Below are positions 63,225 to 64,000 of a stretch of 64,000 bases of DNA, one piece after another; the stretch's first letter is position 1; the number at the start of each line of letters is the position of its first letter. This stretch comes from Orrella sp037026685 (GTDB lineage Bacteria > Pseudomonadota > Gammaproteobacteria > Burkholderiales > Burkholderiaceae_B), in contig NZ_JBANET010000008.1 in assembly GCF_037026685.1 (NCBI RefSeq), forward strand, positions 62,001 through 126,000, written 5' to 3'. A model generated the notes under the pieces. It made no database searches, was not told the DNA's origin, and saw only the letters and a list, made by a program, of their open reading frames with translations. The translations under genes and the position numbers were made by a program.

Positions 63225-64000
63225 TAGCCCAGTGAGCCGCGCCCGCCACGCTTGCTCGTGGTATGACGGCGCGGCCATCGATCCGGCCGCAGCCGACCGC
63301 GCGGTGCAGTGGCTGCTCGCGCTGCACGAGGCGCCGGACTGCCAAGCGCTGCGGCAAGGGCTGCAGCGCTGGCGCGACGAGCATCCCGGGCACGAGCGCG
63401 CCTGGCGCCGCATCGAGGCCGTCCAGGGCAGGCTCCAGGCCCTGGCCTCGCCGCCCGGCGCCCGCTTTGCGCAGGCGGCGCTGGCCTCGGACCGCCGCGG
63501 CGCGCGCCGCGGCGCCGTCAAGGCGCTGGGCGGGCTGGCGCTGGCCGGCGGTGCCGCCTGGCAGGCCAGCCGCCTGGCGCCGTGGCGCGAATGGTCGGCC
63601 GATTACCGCACCGCCGTGGGCCAGACGCAAGCGCTGTCCCTGCCCGACGGCAGCCGGCTGGCGATGAACACCGCCAGCGCCATCGACGTGCGCTACACCG
63701 AGGCCGAACGCCGGATCGTCCTGATCGCCGGCGAGATCCTGGTGGCCACCGCCCAGGAAAACCGCCCCGCCTACCGCCCCTTCCTGGTCGAGACGGCCCA
63801 GGGCACCGCCCTGGCCCTGGGCACGGAATACGCCGTGCGCCAGCAGGACGAGGACACCCTGGTCAACGTCTTTGCCGGCGCGGTGCGGATCCAGCCGCGG
63901 CGCAATGCCGGCCGCACCCTGGTGCTGCACGCCGGCCAGGGCGCGCGCTACACGGCGCACGCGGTCATGGCGCCGGGCCCGGCCGATGCCGACAGCATCG
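63172..64000 (+). CDS. fecR: FecR-type anti-sigma regulator, 3' end outside window
   Basis: The frame runs off the right edge after about 276 residues. The cytoplasmic N-terminal domain has AVQWLLALHEAPDCQALRQ and EHPGHERAWRRIEAVQGRL, a short hydrophobic segment GGLALAGGAAW is the membrane helix, and the FecR periplasmic domain follows: DYRTAVGQTQALSLPDGSRLAMNTASA, described here by its GQ..LPDG core, then FLVETAQGTALALGTEYAV. The protein relays receptor occupancy to the FecI sigma. The ATG overlaps the sigma stop, but its first 18 codons are a repeat. The in-frame GTG at 63232, preceded by GAAGG seven bases upstream, is an equally likely start. Confidence 0.9.
   Translation, partial: MSSPGRPKDEYRSAQHEGSPVSRARHACSWYDGAAIDPAAADRAVQWLLALHEAPDCQALRQGLQRWRDEHPGHERAWRRIEAVQGRLQALASPPGARFAQAALASDRRGARRGAVKALGGLALAGGAAWQASRLAPWREWSADYRTAVGQTQALSLPDGSRLAMNTASAIDVRYTEAERRIVLIAGEILVATAQENRPAYRPFLVETAQGTALALGTEYAVRQQDEDTLVNVFAGAVRIQPRRNAGRTLVLHAGQGARYTAHAVMAPGPADADSI

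Overview
This GC-rich window (roughly two-thirds G+C by eye) looks like a chromosomal segment of a Bordetella-type betaproteobacterium (Alcaligenaceae). The evidence is six separate Bug/TctC-family periplasmic solute receptors, many LysR-type regulators each beside a small catabolic operon, and gene content typical of that group: twin hydantoinase pairs, dadA-alr with an Lrp regulator, and a FecI/FecR pair. The species is inferred, not proven. I saw no rRNA, tRNA, CRISPR array, prophage or insertion sequence.

Layout. 1-7.7 kb: two hyuA-hyuB ATP-dependent hydantoinase/oxoprolinase-type pairs separated by an array of hairpin repeats, then a Bug receptor and a convergent LysR gene. 9.9-12.2 kb: a 2-hydroxyacid dehydrogenase and a class I aminotransferase divergent from that LysR gene. 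12.2-13.9 kb: a small DUF1488-like protein and a membrane-anchored metallophosphoesterase. 13.9-20.2 kb: a five-gene minus-strand catabolic operon (carboxymuconolactone-decarboxylase-family protein, aldehyde dehydrogenase, 3-hydroxyisobutyrate-dehydrogenase-like enzyme, Bug receptor, M20 peptidase) with a divergent LysR gene. 20.2-24 kb: lrp, dadA, alr and a MipA-like outer-membrane protein. 24.3-26.8 kb: glycogen phosphorylase broken by a one-base frameshift near its 5' end. 26.8-29.2 kb: a LexA box, a 28-codon reading frame and a nuclease-helicase fusion. 29.3-33.3 kb: Bug, LysR, aspartate dehydrogenase and a hydroxyacid dehydrogenase. 33.3-39.3 kb: ArsB, a CSS-motif/EAL phosphodiesterase, an unknown Cys-containing protein, a methyltransferase, a Rieske protein and IlvE.

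39.3-48.1 kb: a GntR-centred sugar-acid region. On the minus strand it has gntR, galactarate dehydratase, an SMP-30 lactonase and a Bug receptor. Divergently it has a PcaB-like lyase, a Bug receptor and a class I fumarase. Candidate operators flank gntR on both sides. 48-52.9 kb: a Bug-PdxA2-IlvD/Edd operon with divergent LysR. 52.9-58.5 kb: a beta-oxidation-like operon (acyl-CoA dehydrogenase, two-domain hydratase/dehydrogenase, 3-oxoadipyl-CoA-type thiolase) with divergent LysR. 58.5-62.5 kb: SDR, GH15 glycosidase and the chromate transporter ChrA. 62.5-64 kb: a FecI-type sigma factor with a Fur-like promoter, and the start of fecR.

Most of the window serves import and breakdown of organic acids, under local LysR or GntR control. 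No complete new defence or mobile system is visible. The most unusual items are the SOS-controlled nuclease-helicase with its 28-codon partner, the hairpin array that supplies the end of hyuB, the glgP frameshift, the paired GntR operators, and a short repeat translated as the N-terminus of two unrelated genes.
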